Positions 17,013-25,812 are shown, numbered from the stretch's first letter. The stretch is DNA of 35,563 bases from Nostoc sp. S13 (GCF_029379315.1 NZ_JAQYWQ010000076.1:1-35563), one strand, 5' to 3'. The notes: generated from the letters alone by a model not told the origin. A program made the numbers and translations.

Positions 17013-18215
17013 TTAAGCATCATCTAAAGCTGCAATTCCAGGCAATACCTTGCCTTCAAGTAACTCCAAGCTAGCGCCGCCGCCGGTGGAGATGTGGCTC
17101 ATTTGCTCGGCTAAACCAACCTTTTCCACAGCCGCTACTGAGTCGCCGCCGCCGATAATGGTGGTTGTGCCAGTTTTGCTAATTTCGGCGAGGGTATGAG
17201 CGATCGCTTCCGTACCTACCGCAAACTTATCAAACTCAAACACACCCATCGGCCCGTTCCAAATTACCGTTTTGGTATCTGCAAGGGCATCTTGGAAAAC
17301 TTTCACCGAGTCTGGGCCAATATCCAAACCCATCCAACCATCTGGGATATTCTCAATGCTAACGGTTTGAGAATTGGCATCTGGGGCAAAGTTATCTGCC
17401 ACTACCACATCTGTGGGAAGCAATAAAGCAACGCCCCGTTCTTTAGCCTTAGCTTCCAAAGACTTCGCTAGTTCTAGCTTGTCTTCTTCCACCAACGACT
17501 TACCGACATTCAAACCACGGGCTTTGTAGAAGGTGAAAATCATCCCACCGCCGATGATCAGCTTGTCGCACTTCTCCAGCAACGTTTCAATCACGCCAAT
17601 TTTACTGGAAACTTTGGAACCGCCAATGATTGCCGCCAACGGACGTTGGGGATTTTCAATGGCGTTTTGCAGATATTGCAATTCCTTCTCAACCAAATAT
17701 CCAGCCACAGAAGGACTCAGGAATTTAGTCACACCTTCAGTAGAAGCATGGGCGCGGTGTGCAGTACCAAAAGCATCATTTACATAAAAATCAGCATTAG
17801 CTGCCAATTTTTTCGCAAATTCTGGGTCGTTTTTCTCTTCTTCTTTGTAAAAACGGACATTTTCCAGTAACAGCACTTGGCCATTTTGCAACGCGCCAAC
17901 TTTAGCTGCAACTTCATCGCCAATGGAGTCATCAGTTTTAATCACTTCTTGCCCCAGCAACTCTGAGAGACGCTTGGCAACGGGAGTTAGGCGTAATTTG
18001 TCATCTACACCTTTGGGACGACCAAAATGGCTTGCGAGAACGACCTTAGCACCCTTCTGCGTCAAATCTCTAATGGTTGGTAGAGCGGCGCGAATGCGAG
18101 TATCGTCGGTAATATTGCCTTGATCATCGACAGGCACGTTAAAGTCAACCCGCACTAAGGCGCGTTTCCCAGAAATATCAGCCGCAGATAAACTTGCTAA
18201 ACTTTTTTTGGACAC
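17013..18215 (-). CDS. pgk: Phosphoglycerate kinase
   Basis: The 400-residue enzyme of glycolysis and the Calvin cycle transfers phosphate between 1,3-bisphosphoglycerate and ADP in the cytosol. Hallmarks are LVRVDFNVPVDDQGNITDDT (about residues 21-40), the substrate-binding ASHFGRPKG loop (61-69), GTAHRAHAS (about 150), GGSKVSSKI (about 198), NGPMGVFE (about 319) and the C-terminal GGGDSVAAVEK and STGGGASLELLEGK nucleotide-binding loops. Length and motifs are normal. The ATG at 18215 has an AGGAG-type site shortly upstream (CAGGAGAGTTTGGTGTCC read on the minus strand covers it). It is divergent from the universal stress gene over about 90 bases, so their promoters lie in that spacer. Confidence 0.97.
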   Translation of the reverse strand: MSKKSLASLSAADISGKRALVRVDFNVPVDDQGNITDDTRIRAALPTIRDLTQKGAKVVLASHFGRPKGVDDKLRLTPVAKRLSELLGQEVIKTDDSIGDEVAAKVGALQNGQVLLLENVRFYKEEEKNDPEFAKKLAANADFYVNDAFGTAHRAHASTEGVTKFLSPSVAGYLVEKELQYLQNAIENPQRPLAAIIGGSKVSSKIGVIETLLEKCDKLIIGGGMIFTFYKARGLNVGKSLVEEDKLELAKSLEAKAKERGVALLLPTDVVVADNFAPDANSQTVSIENIPDGWMGLDIGPDSVKVFQDALADTKTVIWNGPMGVFEFDKFAVGTEAIAHTLAEISKTGTTTIIGGGDSVAAVEKVGLAEQMSHISTGGGASLELLEGKVLPGIAALDDA

Positions 18216-18304
18216 ACCAAACTCTCCTGATTACCTTTTTGTTATTGTTTTGAAAGTAGAACCATCCAGATTTTACCGGAGTCAGGGGTGCCCAGGTGAG
18301 TGAG

Positions 18305-18712
18305 ATGTTTAAGACAGTACTATTTCCTATTGATCAAAGTCGAGAAACGCGGGAAGCTGCTGACGTTGTTACCAACGTAGTCAAAAAGTACGGCAGTAGC
18401 TTGGTGCTGCTGTCTGTGGTAGAAGAACTACGACAAGATGCGCCTAGCGCAGATCCGATGGTGTCACCAGAGGTAGTTGCCAAACTGCTGGAAAATGCCC
18501 AATCTTTATTTTCTGGGCAAGGAATTCAATCCCAAATCCTGGAAAGGCGAGGCAAACCAGCTTTTACTATCTGCGATGTCGCTGATGAAATCGGGGCCGA
18601 TTTAATTATCATGGGCTGTCGGGGACTAGGCTTGACTGAAGAGGGAGTAACTGATAGTGTTACCACTCGCGTAATTAACCTTTCTCCTTGCCCAGTGCTA
18701 ATTGTACCTTAG
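18305..18712 (+). CDS. Universal stress protein (UspA family)
   Basis: The single-domain protein has 135 residues from ATG 18305, chosen because AGGTGA lies five bases before it and family members usually begin MFKTVLFPID. An in-frame GTG at 18296 would add three residues. The N-terminal VLFPIDQSRE strand and the C-terminal MGCRGLGLTEEG...PCPVLIVP segment are typical of the alpha/beta Usp fold. The ATP-binding pattern G-x2-G-x9-G(S/T) is incomplete: the last Gly is Asp (DSV), so nucleotide binding is doubtful. Usp proteins usually dimerise and support stress survival. The gene is divergent from pgk. Confidence 0.9.
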   Translation: MFKTVLFPIDQSRETREAADVVTNVVKKYGSSLVLLSVVEELRQDAPSADPMVSPEVVAKLLENAQSLFSGQGIQSQILERRGKPAFTICDVADEIGADLIIMGCRGLGLTEEGVTDSVTTRVINLSPCPVLIVP

Positions 18713-18931
18713 CAGTGGACAGTGCTGAGGAGCTAGTGTGTTGTTGAATACTAATAATTTTGTCGCGATCGCCCATAAAAATTTCTGGGGTTCTTGCAAC
18801 AACGCAACTAGGGAAAGTTGCGCTAGATTAGGTGCTGCTAGGTACGAGCATCAAAATCCACTTCTCTGTTTGTCATTTGTATTTACACAATAGACATCTG
18901 GTGAAATTAAATATGCGTTATCGAGAACTTT

Positions 18932-18962
18932 TGTAGAGACGTAGCATTGCTACGTCTCTACA
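18932..18962. repeat. Palindrome with 15-bp arms
   Basis: TGTAGAGACGTAGCA and TGCTACGTCTCTACA flank a single T. Its outer ten bases are identical to those of the palindrome at 16964-16995, while the inner five differ in a compensated way that keeps base pairing. Confidence 0.8.
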
Positions 18963-19082
18963 TTCTTTTTCACGCCTATGTCTATAAAACTTATGCAAAA
19001 CTATACGCGCTTTAGAGCAATTCATGAATTACCCCTAAGAAGAAAATCAGGATTTGGCCTATTATTTGCGTAAGTCCTGGTC

Positions 19083-19133
19083 TAAGGGACTTCCAACAAA
19101 TAAATTATCCAATCTTGTGGGGTGGACATCTTG
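19083..19133 (+). repeat. Dispersed repeat, copy B (see 14469-14519)
   Basis: This starts TAAGGGACTTCC and shares AAATAAATTATC and a final TCTTG with copy A at the same spacing. Unit ends are not defined. Confidence 0.55.
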
Positions 19134-19231
19134 TCATTGGTGTCAACTTAAGGTGAAAGTTAGTCTAGAAGCAGCATTTAGAGATTATCTCGTATCTCGT
19201 TCCCAGTCAGAGACTATTGGTGACAACTTAA

Positions 19232-19426
19232 GAAAAAGGTAAGCTTGTCAACAGGTGGATCAAGGAAAAAAAACGATGGGAAATCCAAGAGTCGGAAACC
19301 CAGATCACAAGCGGGATAGAAACATGCCAGCGCCGCGCGGATGGAGGAGCTATTAACACCACTGGTATACAATCAACTGTCATATTACCAACAGCTAGGA
19401 CTACGCGACCGGATTCTGGGTTTTGA
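19232..19426 (+). pseudogene. Possible C-terminal gene remnant, family unknown
   Basis: A 64-codon open stretch between two stops has no ATG, GTG or TTG. It reads protein-like (RWIKEKKRWEIQESETQ, then GGAINTTGIQSTVILPTA) and ends at TGA 19424. It may be the tail of a decayed gene whose upstream part is in another frame. I do not recognise it. A minus-strand 76-codon frame overlaps it, so coding is not certain. Confidence 0.25.
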
Positions 19427-19558
19427 GCTTTATTTTCTAACATTATCGCTAAAATCATCTCTTTTACCTGAAGGTTAAACCAGCGTCGCTACCCGATGCG
19501 CCAAGGTTTCTAAATTTCAATAGCGTTAAGCTAGAAGAAATCCATTTTAATATTAGTG

Positions 19559-20398
19559 ATGCCTAATATTCAAGAACACGTAAACACTCTCGTTACAAAA
19601 TTTGTTCCTGGTTATAGATTTATTCGTTTACAAGAACTCACAATTGATAAAAATAATTCACTCCAAACAAAAATTAATAGTAAATCAATTAAAGTTCTCA
19701 GTTGGAATATTGCTAAACAAAACTATAATAAAAGTTGGATTAAAGATTTTTCAAAAATAATTGAAACTTATCAACCAAACCTCATATTTTTACAAGAATT
19801 TTCTCTAAGGTTAGAAGCAGATGAATGCTTAGAATCGCTGAAAATGAATTGGAATTTTGCTCCTAACTTTGTAGATATTCATCATCAAAGCTATTCGGGA
19901 ATTTTCACAGCAGCTACAATTAGTCCACTCACCAAAAAAGTTATAACTACTAAACATTATGAGCCGATTGTTAGAACTCCTAAAATTTCTTTAATTACTG
20001 AGTATTTGCTATCTGAACAAAGCACAACTCTCCTAACAATCAATAGTCATCTGATCAATTTTGTAGATTTAAATAAATTTAAAATACAACTAAATGAATT
20101 AGAGCTAGCATTATCTACACATCGTGGCCCACTAATATTTTCAGGAGATTTCAATACTTGGAGTCAAAAAAGAGCAGTTATCCTCAATCAAGTAATAACT
20201 AAATTGGGATTAACGCCAGTAATTTTTGCACCTGATGAGAAGGAGAAAATTAAACGCTTCCTGTTATCACCCCCTTTAGATCATATCTTTTATGGAAATC
20301 TCAGTGCGAAGAAAGCCAGTGCTAAGGTGCTAGACAAAATTTGTTCATCCGATCACAAGCCATTGCTGGCAGAATTTACATATATCAATACTCAATAA
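19559..20398 (+). CDS. Endonuclease/exonuclease/phosphatase (EEP) fold protein
   Basis: The 279-residue protein (ATG 19559; a GTG directly before it is also in frame) carries the ordered EEP metallohydrolase motifs: VLSWNIAKQN (Asn of motif 1), LIFLQEF (catalytic metal Glu), TINSHL, FSGDFNTW (Asp and Asn), PLDHIFY and CSSDHKPLLAEF (catalytic Asp-His). All core residues are present. The family covers AP endonucleases, DNases, sphingomyelinases and inositol phosphatases. No signal peptide is visible. Its stop lies eight bases before a cardiolipin-synthase-type gene, and the same pairing of EEP and phospholipase D genes suggests a phospholipid role, but this is inference. Base composition is more AT-rich than most neighbours. 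Confidence 0.88.
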   Translation: MPNIQEHVNTLVTKFVPGYRFIRLQELTIDKNNSLQTKINSKSIKVLSWNIAKQNYNKSWIKDFSKIIETYQPNLIFLQEFSLRLEADECLESLKMNWNFAPNFVDIHHQSYSGIFTAATISPLTKKVITTKHYEPIVRTPKISLITEYLLSEQSTTLLTINSHLINFVDLNKFKIQLNELELALSTHRGPLIFSGDFNTWSQKRAVILNQVITKLGLTPVIFAPDEKEKIKRFLLSPPLDHIFYGNLSAKKASAKVLDKICSSDHKPLLAEFTYINTQ

Positions 20399-20406
20399 AA
20401 ACTAAG

Positions 20407-21849
20407 ATGCTTGTAGATGCTGGTGTTCTAGCTATTTTTAGCACAGCTACAGTTGTTGTCCATCTCGTGGGAGTCGCACATGCAGCCCATGCAGTGATGA
20501 ATGTGCGTTCTTCCCAAGGGGCAATTGCCTGGAGCATTTCTCTAATTACCTTCCCCTGGTTAGCTATTCCGTTGTATTGGATTTTAGGAAGAACTAAATT
20601 TCATGGATATGGTGAAACACTCCGTTCAGTCTATGCACAACACTACAAGCTTGTTCATCAGACTTATAGTGAAGTTATTAAATTTCAGGTTACGCCACCA
20701 GATAATCTAGCCAAGTTGCAACCATTAGCGAAGGCTTTTACAGAAATTCCTTTCACATCAGGCAATGCTGCCGAATTACTGATTGATGGTCAGCAAACCT
20801 TTGAAGCGATGCTGAAAAAGATTGCATTAGCGACAAATTATATTTTGTTCCAATTCTATACTGTTAACGATGACCAAGCAGGTAATGAGTTTAAAGAAGC
20901 ATTGATTGCTAAAGCCAAGCAAGGAATAAACATCTACTTTCTCTACGATGAAATTGGTTCCAAGAAACTATCTCGCCCTTATATCCAGTCTCTACAACAG
21001 CATGGAATTGCAGTAAGTGCATTTAACACCACCCAAGGTCAGGGTAATCGGCTCCAATATAATTTTCGCAATCATCGGAAAATTCTGGTGGTCGATGGAG
21101 AAATAGCATTTGTAGGTGGACTGAATATTGGTGACGAATATTTAGGAAAAAATCCTCGCTTGAGTCCCTGGCGCGACACCCACATGATGCTCGAAGGGCC
21201 AACTGTACAAAGCCTACAAAACTCTTTTTTGCGAGATTGGTATTGGGCAACTCGAAAACTTCTTGAAGTTAACTGGCAGGTAAAAATTAATCGAGAAACT
21301 AATCAAACTGCATTCATTCTTCCTACAGGCCCAGCAGATCAGCTCCCAGCTTGTAAGCTTTTTTTTGTCGAACTAATTAATCAAGCTCAAACTCATCTCT
21401 GGATTGCTAGTCCATATTTTGTACCGGACGAGGCAACATTGTCAGCCTTAAAACTGGCAGCAATGCGAGGTGTAGATGTGCGAATTCTCTTGCCAAATCG
21501 ACCTGATCACTTATTTGTTTATTTGTGTTCCTTCTCTTACTACACCGAAATGGAAAAAATCGGTATCAAATTGTATCGTTACAAAAATGGGTTTATGCAC
21601 CAGAAAGTTATAGTCATTGATCAGAATATAGCAGGGGTAGGAACTGTTAACTTGGATAGTCGCTCTTTTTCCCTAAACTTTGAAGTTATGGGTTTTATTA
21701 CCGAGCCTCGGTTTGTCCAAAGTGTAAAAAAGATGTTAGAGGATGATTTAGCTGTCTGTGTTGCTGTTAATCTCGATGAGTATGATAAAAAACCTTTTTG
21801 GTTCAAGTTAGCTGTGAGAGTATCTCGATTGCTGACTCCTTTACTTTAA
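20407..21849 (+). CDS. cls: Cardiolipin synthase / phospholipase D family membrane protein
   Basis: Start ATG 20407 gives 480 residues, with two N-terminal membrane helices (about residues 5-30 and 40-60: GAIAWSISLITFPWLAIPLYWILG, a hallmark of bacterial Cls) followed by two PLD domains. The HKD motifs are HRKILVVDG (His223, Lys225, Asp230) and HQKVIVIDQ (His398, Lys400, Asp405), each followed by the usual GG/GT-x-N segment. Cls-type enzymes join two phosphatidylglycerols, or PG with another phospholipid, into cardiolipin at the membrane. Many cyanobacteria have little or no cardiolipin, so the true product is open. It is probably in one operon with the EEP gene. It ends nine bases from the convergent amidase gene. 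Confidence 0.9.
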   Translation: MLVDAGVLAIFSTATVVVHLVGVAHAAHAVMNVRSSQGAIAWSISLITFPWLAIPLYWILGRTKFHGYGETLRSVYAQHYKLVHQTYSEVIKFQVTPPDNLAKLQPLAKAFTEIPFTSGNAAELLIDGQQTFEAMLKKIALATNYILFQFYTVNDDQAGNEFKEALIAKAKQGINIYFLYDEIGSKKLSRPYIQSLQQHGIAVSAFNTTQGQGNRLQYNFRNHRKILVVDGEIAFVGGLNIGDEYLGKNPRLSPWRDTHMMLEGPTVQSLQNSFLRDWYWATRKLLEVNWQVKINRETNQTAFILPTGPADQLPACKLFFVELINQAQTHLWIASPYFVPDEATLSALKLAAMRGVDVRILLPNRPDHLFVYLCSFSYYTEMEKIGIKLYRYKNGFMHQKVIVIDQNIAGVGTVNLDSRSFSLNFEVMGFITEPRFVQSVKKMLEDDLAVCVAVNLDEYDKKPFWFKLAVRVSRLLTPLL

Positions 21850-21858
21850 TCACTAAAC

Positions 21859-23211
21859 TTAAAGAAGTCCTGCTAATTCATATAATCGTTTGAGCATTGC
21901 GGAAATCTTCGTACTATAATCCAAATCTGCTGACCATCGCCCTGATAGCTGATCAATTAATGGCGCAATCCCGCGTGTGACAAAGCGAAACCTGGGATCT
22001 ACTACTTCTTGTACCAAAGGTTCTAAACTGGCGTAAGCTTTCAAATGTTGGATATGCGCTCTCACTCCAATTCTGGCACTTGCAAAAGATGCAGCCTCCG
22101 AACCTCCACCGATCGCACCTAAGCCAGCAAAGTTATTTTGCTCAGGTTTAACATCACCACCAAACCGTAAAAATCCAGTTTCTACACACATTTGGCAAAA
22201 GGCAATATCATAGTTTACTCCCTCTATACCTGCTTCTTCCCGATAAAGTTTTGGGATGTCAGGAAACTTGACCAAAGCATTTTCATTATTGTTTTTGAGG
22301 AATAATTGTAACTGTACTTCTGAAGTATTACCGTTTGACATCACTCGGTCAAATTGACCAGGGCAAACCGTTAAATTCGAGCGTAAGCTGACAGTAGTAG
22401 TTGCAGCATCCCAACTAACTGCAATCTTAAAATCTCGCAGTTCGATCGCTTTGACATAAACTACTTTGTGATAGGTAATTCGATTGACATTAGTTACTTT
22501 TGAAAGGTCAATCCGTAGAAGGTCTACTAAATCAATGGGGATGTAAGCATTACCATTAACTAAAACCCCTTGCTCTGAGTAACTTTGCCCATTAATATTA
22601 ATATTAATTGGCGGATAATTTGGTTCTGCCGTAGTTCCAGGAGTGGGGTCAATCACACGACTCAAAGTTACCAGTCCATCGACAATTCCCAAAGCAAAAT
22701 CGCGGCGACGAGTTTGCAGCAAAGCCCGATCTTCTGGATTGCTGAGAAACCCCACTTGGATCACCAAAGCCGGAAGCGTTGTCTGGCGACAGAATGCTAA
22801 ACTACCTAATCCACTATCTGTATCTGGCTTGACTCCCCGATTCGGTAATTGGGGTACGCGGCGCAACAACCCCACTAGCAACTGTTGAGCATTACTCTTG
22901 CGATCGCTATTATTAGCAATGTAGAAGACGCTAGCCCCACGCACAGAAGGGCTGTTAGCCGCATTAGATTCAATTTCTAGGGCGATATCACCCCGGCGGC
23001 CGCGGGAATTGATCCAGGCGATAGTTTGGGCGGCACTCAAGTCATCAGGAACCGCCAAAATTTCCAAATTCCGCGCCCTCAGTTCCGTGACAATCAAATC
23101 CCGCAGCAAAATCATTTCTTTAGCTTCACTTGTACCACCTGCGATCGCACCGGAATCAATTCCTCCCGCTTCTTTGCCTCCATGAGCTGCTGATATAAAA
23201 ATACGTCCCAT
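21859..23211 (-). CDS. Two-domain peptidoglycan hydrolase: amidase_3-like plus glucosaminidase-like
   Basis: The 450-residue protein has an N-terminal N-acetylmuramoyl-L-alanine amidase (amidase_3) fold (1-185: ISAAHGGKEAGG with His10, SEAKEM, RGASVFYIAN, VGFLSNPEDRALL), a central beta-rich linker (200-285, like copper-amine-oxidase-N/stalk domains) and a C-terminal glucosaminidase domain (about 295-450) with the catalytic-type CVETGFLRFGG (Glu344) and QNNFAGLGA. The position equivalent to the second zinc His (usually IHANA) reads IESNA (Glu81), and the usual late catalytic Glu is Gln152 (IQVGFLSN), so the amidase half may be weak or inactive. No signal peptide is visible. It should act on cell wall, perhaps in septum or junction remodelling. 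Confidence 0.85.
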   Translation of the reverse strand: MGRIFISAAHGGKEAGGIDSGAIAGGTSEAKEMILLRDLIVTELRARNLEILAVPDDLSAAQTIAWINSRGRRGDIALEIESNAANSPSVRGASVFYIANNSDRKSNAQQLLVGLLRRVPQLPNRGVKPDTDSGLGSLAFCRQTTLPALVIQVGFLSNPEDRALLQTRRRDFALGIVDGLVTLSRVIDPTPGTTAEPNYPPINININGQSYSEQGVLVNGNAYIPIDLVDLLRIDLSKVTNVNRITYHKVVYVKAIELRDFKIAVSWDAATTTVSLRSNLTVCPGQFDRVMSNGNTSEVQLQLFLKNNNENALVKFPDIPKLYREEAGIEGVNYDIAFCQMCVETGFLRFGGDVKPEQNNFAGLGAIGGGSEAASFASARIGVRAHIQHLKAYASLEPLVQEVVDPRFRFVTRGIAPLIDQLSGRWSADLDYSTKISAMLKRLYELAGLL

Positions 23212-23337
23212 TTTCAGTATTTCCTCTGATAAAATTAAGTCTCAGCAATTCTATACATTATTCTTGGTCTAACAACAAGAATATAATAGCGATCAGAAGT
23301 CTTTTGTCATTTGTCCTTTGGTATTTCTCCAAAGTTC

Positions 23338-23360
23338 ATGACCAATGACCAATGACCAAT
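23338..23360. repeat. ATGACCA heptamer array upstream of dnaG
   Basis: Three copies of ATGACCA in tandem lie about 40-60 bases before the primase start. The type is related to the array in front of the ROK kinase gene. Confidence 0.7.
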
Positions 23361-23400
23361 ACTTCGACTACCCTCAGTACAAGTGACTAATGACAAAGCC

Positions 23401-25317
23401 ATGCAAATCCCCCGCTTGCACCCAGACACAATTGAGGAAGTTAAACTACGGGCTGACATTGTAGATGTCGTCTCGGAATACGTAGTTTTACGCAAACGTG
23501 GAAAGGATTTTGTCGGTTTGTGTCCCTTCCATGATGAAAAATCTCCTAGCTTCACAGTCAGTCAGACCAAGCAAATGTACTATTGCTTCGGCTGTCAAGC
23601 TGCGGGAAATGCCATTAAGTTTGTGATGGAGTTGGGAAAGCGTTCTTTTCCTGACGTGGTGCTAGATTTAGCACGGCGTTATCAAGTACCTGTACAAACT
23701 CTCGAACCCGAACAACGCCAAGAATTACAGCGTCAACTATCTTTGCGTGAGCAGTTGTATGAAGTTCTCGCTTCGTCAGCACAGTTTTATCAACACGCCC
23801 TCAGACAATCCCCAGGGCAAAAGGCACTTCAATATTTGCAATCTAACCGGAAACTCAAAGAAGAAACTATACAGCAATTTGGTTTAGGTTATGCCCCCGC
23901 AGGGTGGGAAACTCTCCATCGCTATCTAGTGGAAGATAAACATTACCCAGCGCAAATACTGGAAAAAGCGGGATTGATTAAGCCACGCAAGGAAGGGGGC
24001 GGTTATTATGATGTATTCCGCGATCGCTTAATGATTCCCATCCGTGATGTCCAAGGGCGCGTCATTGCCTTTGGTGGTAGAACCCTGACTGATGAGCAGC
24101 CTAAATATTTGAATTCACCAGAAACCGAGCTTTTTAGTAAAGGTAAAACATTATTTGCCCTCGATCAAGCTAAAGCTGGGATTTCTCAAGTCGATCAAGC
24201 GGTGGTGGTAGAGGGATATTTTGATGCGATCGCTCTCCACGCTGCTGGTATTAATAACGCCGTCGCCTCTCTCGGTACTGCCTTAAGCTTAGAACAAGTG
24301 CGGCTAATATTACGCTACACCGAATCGAAACAATTAGTACTCAACTTTGATGCTGATAAAGCCGGAACCAATGCCGCCGAACGTGCGATCGGTGAAATTG
24401 CCGAACTAGCATACAAGGGCGAAGTTCAATTAAAGATTCTCAATTTACCCGATGGTAAAGATGCTGATGAATATTTGTATAACCACACTCCAGAAGATTA
24501 TGGAGAACTGCTAAAAAATGCGCCACTTTGGTTAAATTGGCAGATTCAGCAAATTATTCAAGACCGTGACTTAAGACAGGCTACTGATTTTCAGCAAGTA
24601 ACTCAGCAATTAGTCAAGTTACTTAAAAATATAGCGAACAGCGATACACTAAATTATTACGTTTCTTATTGTGCAGAAATACTCAGCTTGGGAGATACCA
24701 GACTTATACCCCTACGAGTCGAAAATCTGTTAACTCAAATTGCTCCGGTTGCGGCTACATACTTTAAGCCCGTGTCAGCGAAGAAAGCATGGGGAGGTGG
24801 CAAAGTTTCGGACTCCCCACTCCCCACAGAACGCAGCCTTTTAGGACATGCAGAGGCGTTATTACTACGAATTTACTTGCATTGTCCTGAACAGCGTCAA
24901 GCGATTATTGAGGAACTAGAGGAGCGAGATTTGCAATTTAGCCTTTCCCACCACCGATTTTTATGGCAACAGATTTTAGATACGGCAGTGGAACAGGTAG
25001 ATTTAATTTCAAATCTGGAAAATATATATTTAGAATTATCAGAAGACTTGGGATTAGTGTCGCATCTATTTCATCTGAACGAGAAATGGAAGATAGAAAT
25101 ACCTCGGACTCCGCAAGTGGTTCAAGCTGCGATCGCTTGCATGGATTTGGTAATGCTTGAAAAACGCTATCGCCACTTTTTGGAATTATGGCAACAAACT
25201 GATCCCGAAGTTGAACCAGAACGCTATCAATCTTATTATCAGGCTTTCTACGCCGAAAAAATCAAGCTTCAGAAAATAGACCGACAACGGTTATTTTCCA
25301 TCACAGAATTGATGTAG
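23401..25317 (+). CDS. dnaG: DNA primase
   Basis: The 638-residue protein starts at ATG 23401 (MQIPRLHPDTIEEVK); a GTG 18 bases earlier is in frame but lies in repeat-like DNA. Domains in order: CHC2 zinc-binding domain (CPFHDEKSPSFTV...YYCFGC, about residues 41-64), catalytic core with GGRTL and PKYLNSPET, TOPRIM motifs VVVEGYFDAIAL and LNFDADKAG, then a helical helicase-interacting C-terminus. It makes RNA primers for the replisome. All metal-binding residues appear intact. The upstream gene is divergent, and a putative toxin gene follows after 159 bases. Confidence 0.97.
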   Translation: MQIPRLHPDTIEEVKLRADIVDVVSEYVVLRKRGKDFVGLCPFHDEKSPSFTVSQTKQMYYCFGCQAAGNAIKFVMELGKRSFPDVVLDLARRYQVPVQTLEPEQRQELQRQLSLREQLYEVLASSAQFYQHALRQSPGQKALQYLQSNRKLKEETIQQFGLGYAPAGWETLHRYLVEDKHYPAQILEKAGLIKPRKEGGGYYDVFRDRLMIPIRDVQGRVIAFGGRTLTDEQPKYLNSPETELFSKGKTLFALDQAKAGISQVDQAVVVEGYFDAIALHAAGINNAVASLGTALSLEQVRLILRYTESKQLVLNFDADKAGTNAAERAIGEIAELAYKGEVQLKILNLPDGKDADEYLYNHTPEDYGELLKNAPLWLNWQIQQIIQDRDLRQATDFQQVTQQLVKLLKNIANSDTLNYYVSYCAEILSLGDTRLIPLRVENLLTQIAPVAATYFKPVSAKKAWGGGKVSDSPLPTERSLLGHAEALLLRIYLHCPEQRQAIIEELEERDLQFSLSHHRFLWQQILDTAVEQVDLISNLENIYLELSEDLGLVSHLFHLNEKWKIEIPRTPQVVQAAIACMDLVMLEKRYRHFLELWQQTDPEVEPERYQSYYQAFYAEKIKLQKIDRQRLFSITELM

Positions 25318-25415
25318 TGTCGGACTCACGCCCAACCTAACTCTTGATATGTCGCAGAGGTATCCCGGCATGACTCATTGCCGTCAAGCACGTCCACTTA
25401 AAAGTCACCATAATG

Positions 25416-25443
25416 TTGTACAAGCGGCATTTTATGGTATTTT
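25416..25443 (+). promoter_or_regulatory. Possible sigma-70-type promoter for the toxin-like gene
   Basis: TTGTAC and TATTTT are separated by 16 bases and lie 34 bases before the ATG at 25477. This is a consensus-only call. Confidence 0.25.
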
Positions 25444-25476
25444 GCTGATTTGTTTTTATAGGAGATTTTATATATT

Positions 25477-25812
25477 ATGGTCGATAGTAAGGATATTCCC
25501 GAAGTCCCTTTACGCCTTCTTGTCTGGATGGGGAACTCTCGCAAGAATATCCGTGAATTTCCTTTAGAAGTACAAAAAGCAGTAGGCTATGCCCTGCAAT
25601 TAGTGCAGGCAGGGGAAACACCGCTAGATGCCAAGCCTTTTAAAGGGGTAGGAAGCAGCGTGTATGAAATCGTCAAATGTTACAATACCGACACTTACAA
25701 GGCGGTTTACGCAGTCAATATTGGGGAAAAAATTTATGTCTTGCACGCTTTTAAGAAGAAATCAAAGAAAGATATCAAAAGCCCACAGACTGATGTTGAC
25801 CTGATTAAATAA
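25477..25812 (+). CDS. RelE/ParE-superfamily Gp49-like toxin, apparently orphan
   Basis: The 111-residue protein starts at ATG 25477 behind an AGGAG 12 bases upstream. It has the Gp49/HigB-type pattern: an N-terminal helix region (REFPLEVQKAVGYALQLVQAG), PFKGVGSSVYEIVKCYNTDTYKAVYAV and a late YVLHAFKKKSKKDIK strand-helix with the conserved basic cluster. Such toxins cleave ribosome-bound mRNA and are normally followed within a few bases by an XRE-type antitoxin gene. Here no antitoxin frame follows; the next sequence is a TnpB fragment on the other strand. Either the partner was lost when the insertion element arrived, or the antitoxin lies elsewhere, or this is a harmless homologue. Confidence 0.75.
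   Translation: MVDSKDIPEVPLRLLVWMGNSRKNIREFPLEVQKAVGYALQLVQAGETPLDAKPFKGVGSSVYEIVKCYNTDTYKAVYAVNIGEKIYVLHAFKKKSKKDIKSPQTDVDLIK

Larger units (their letters stand above)
18713..19558. other. 846-bp gap with a palindrome, a dispersed repeat and a remnant frame
   Basis: The gap contains a 15-bp-arm palindrome (18932-18962), a TTTGCGTAAGTCCTGG word (19065-19080) like the end of the MITE-like element at 29412-29569, repeat copy B (19083-19133) and a start-less open frame (19232-19426). A 62-codon frame at 19054-19242 and a 76-codon minus frame at 19228-19458 have no recognisable family. Confidence 0.6.
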
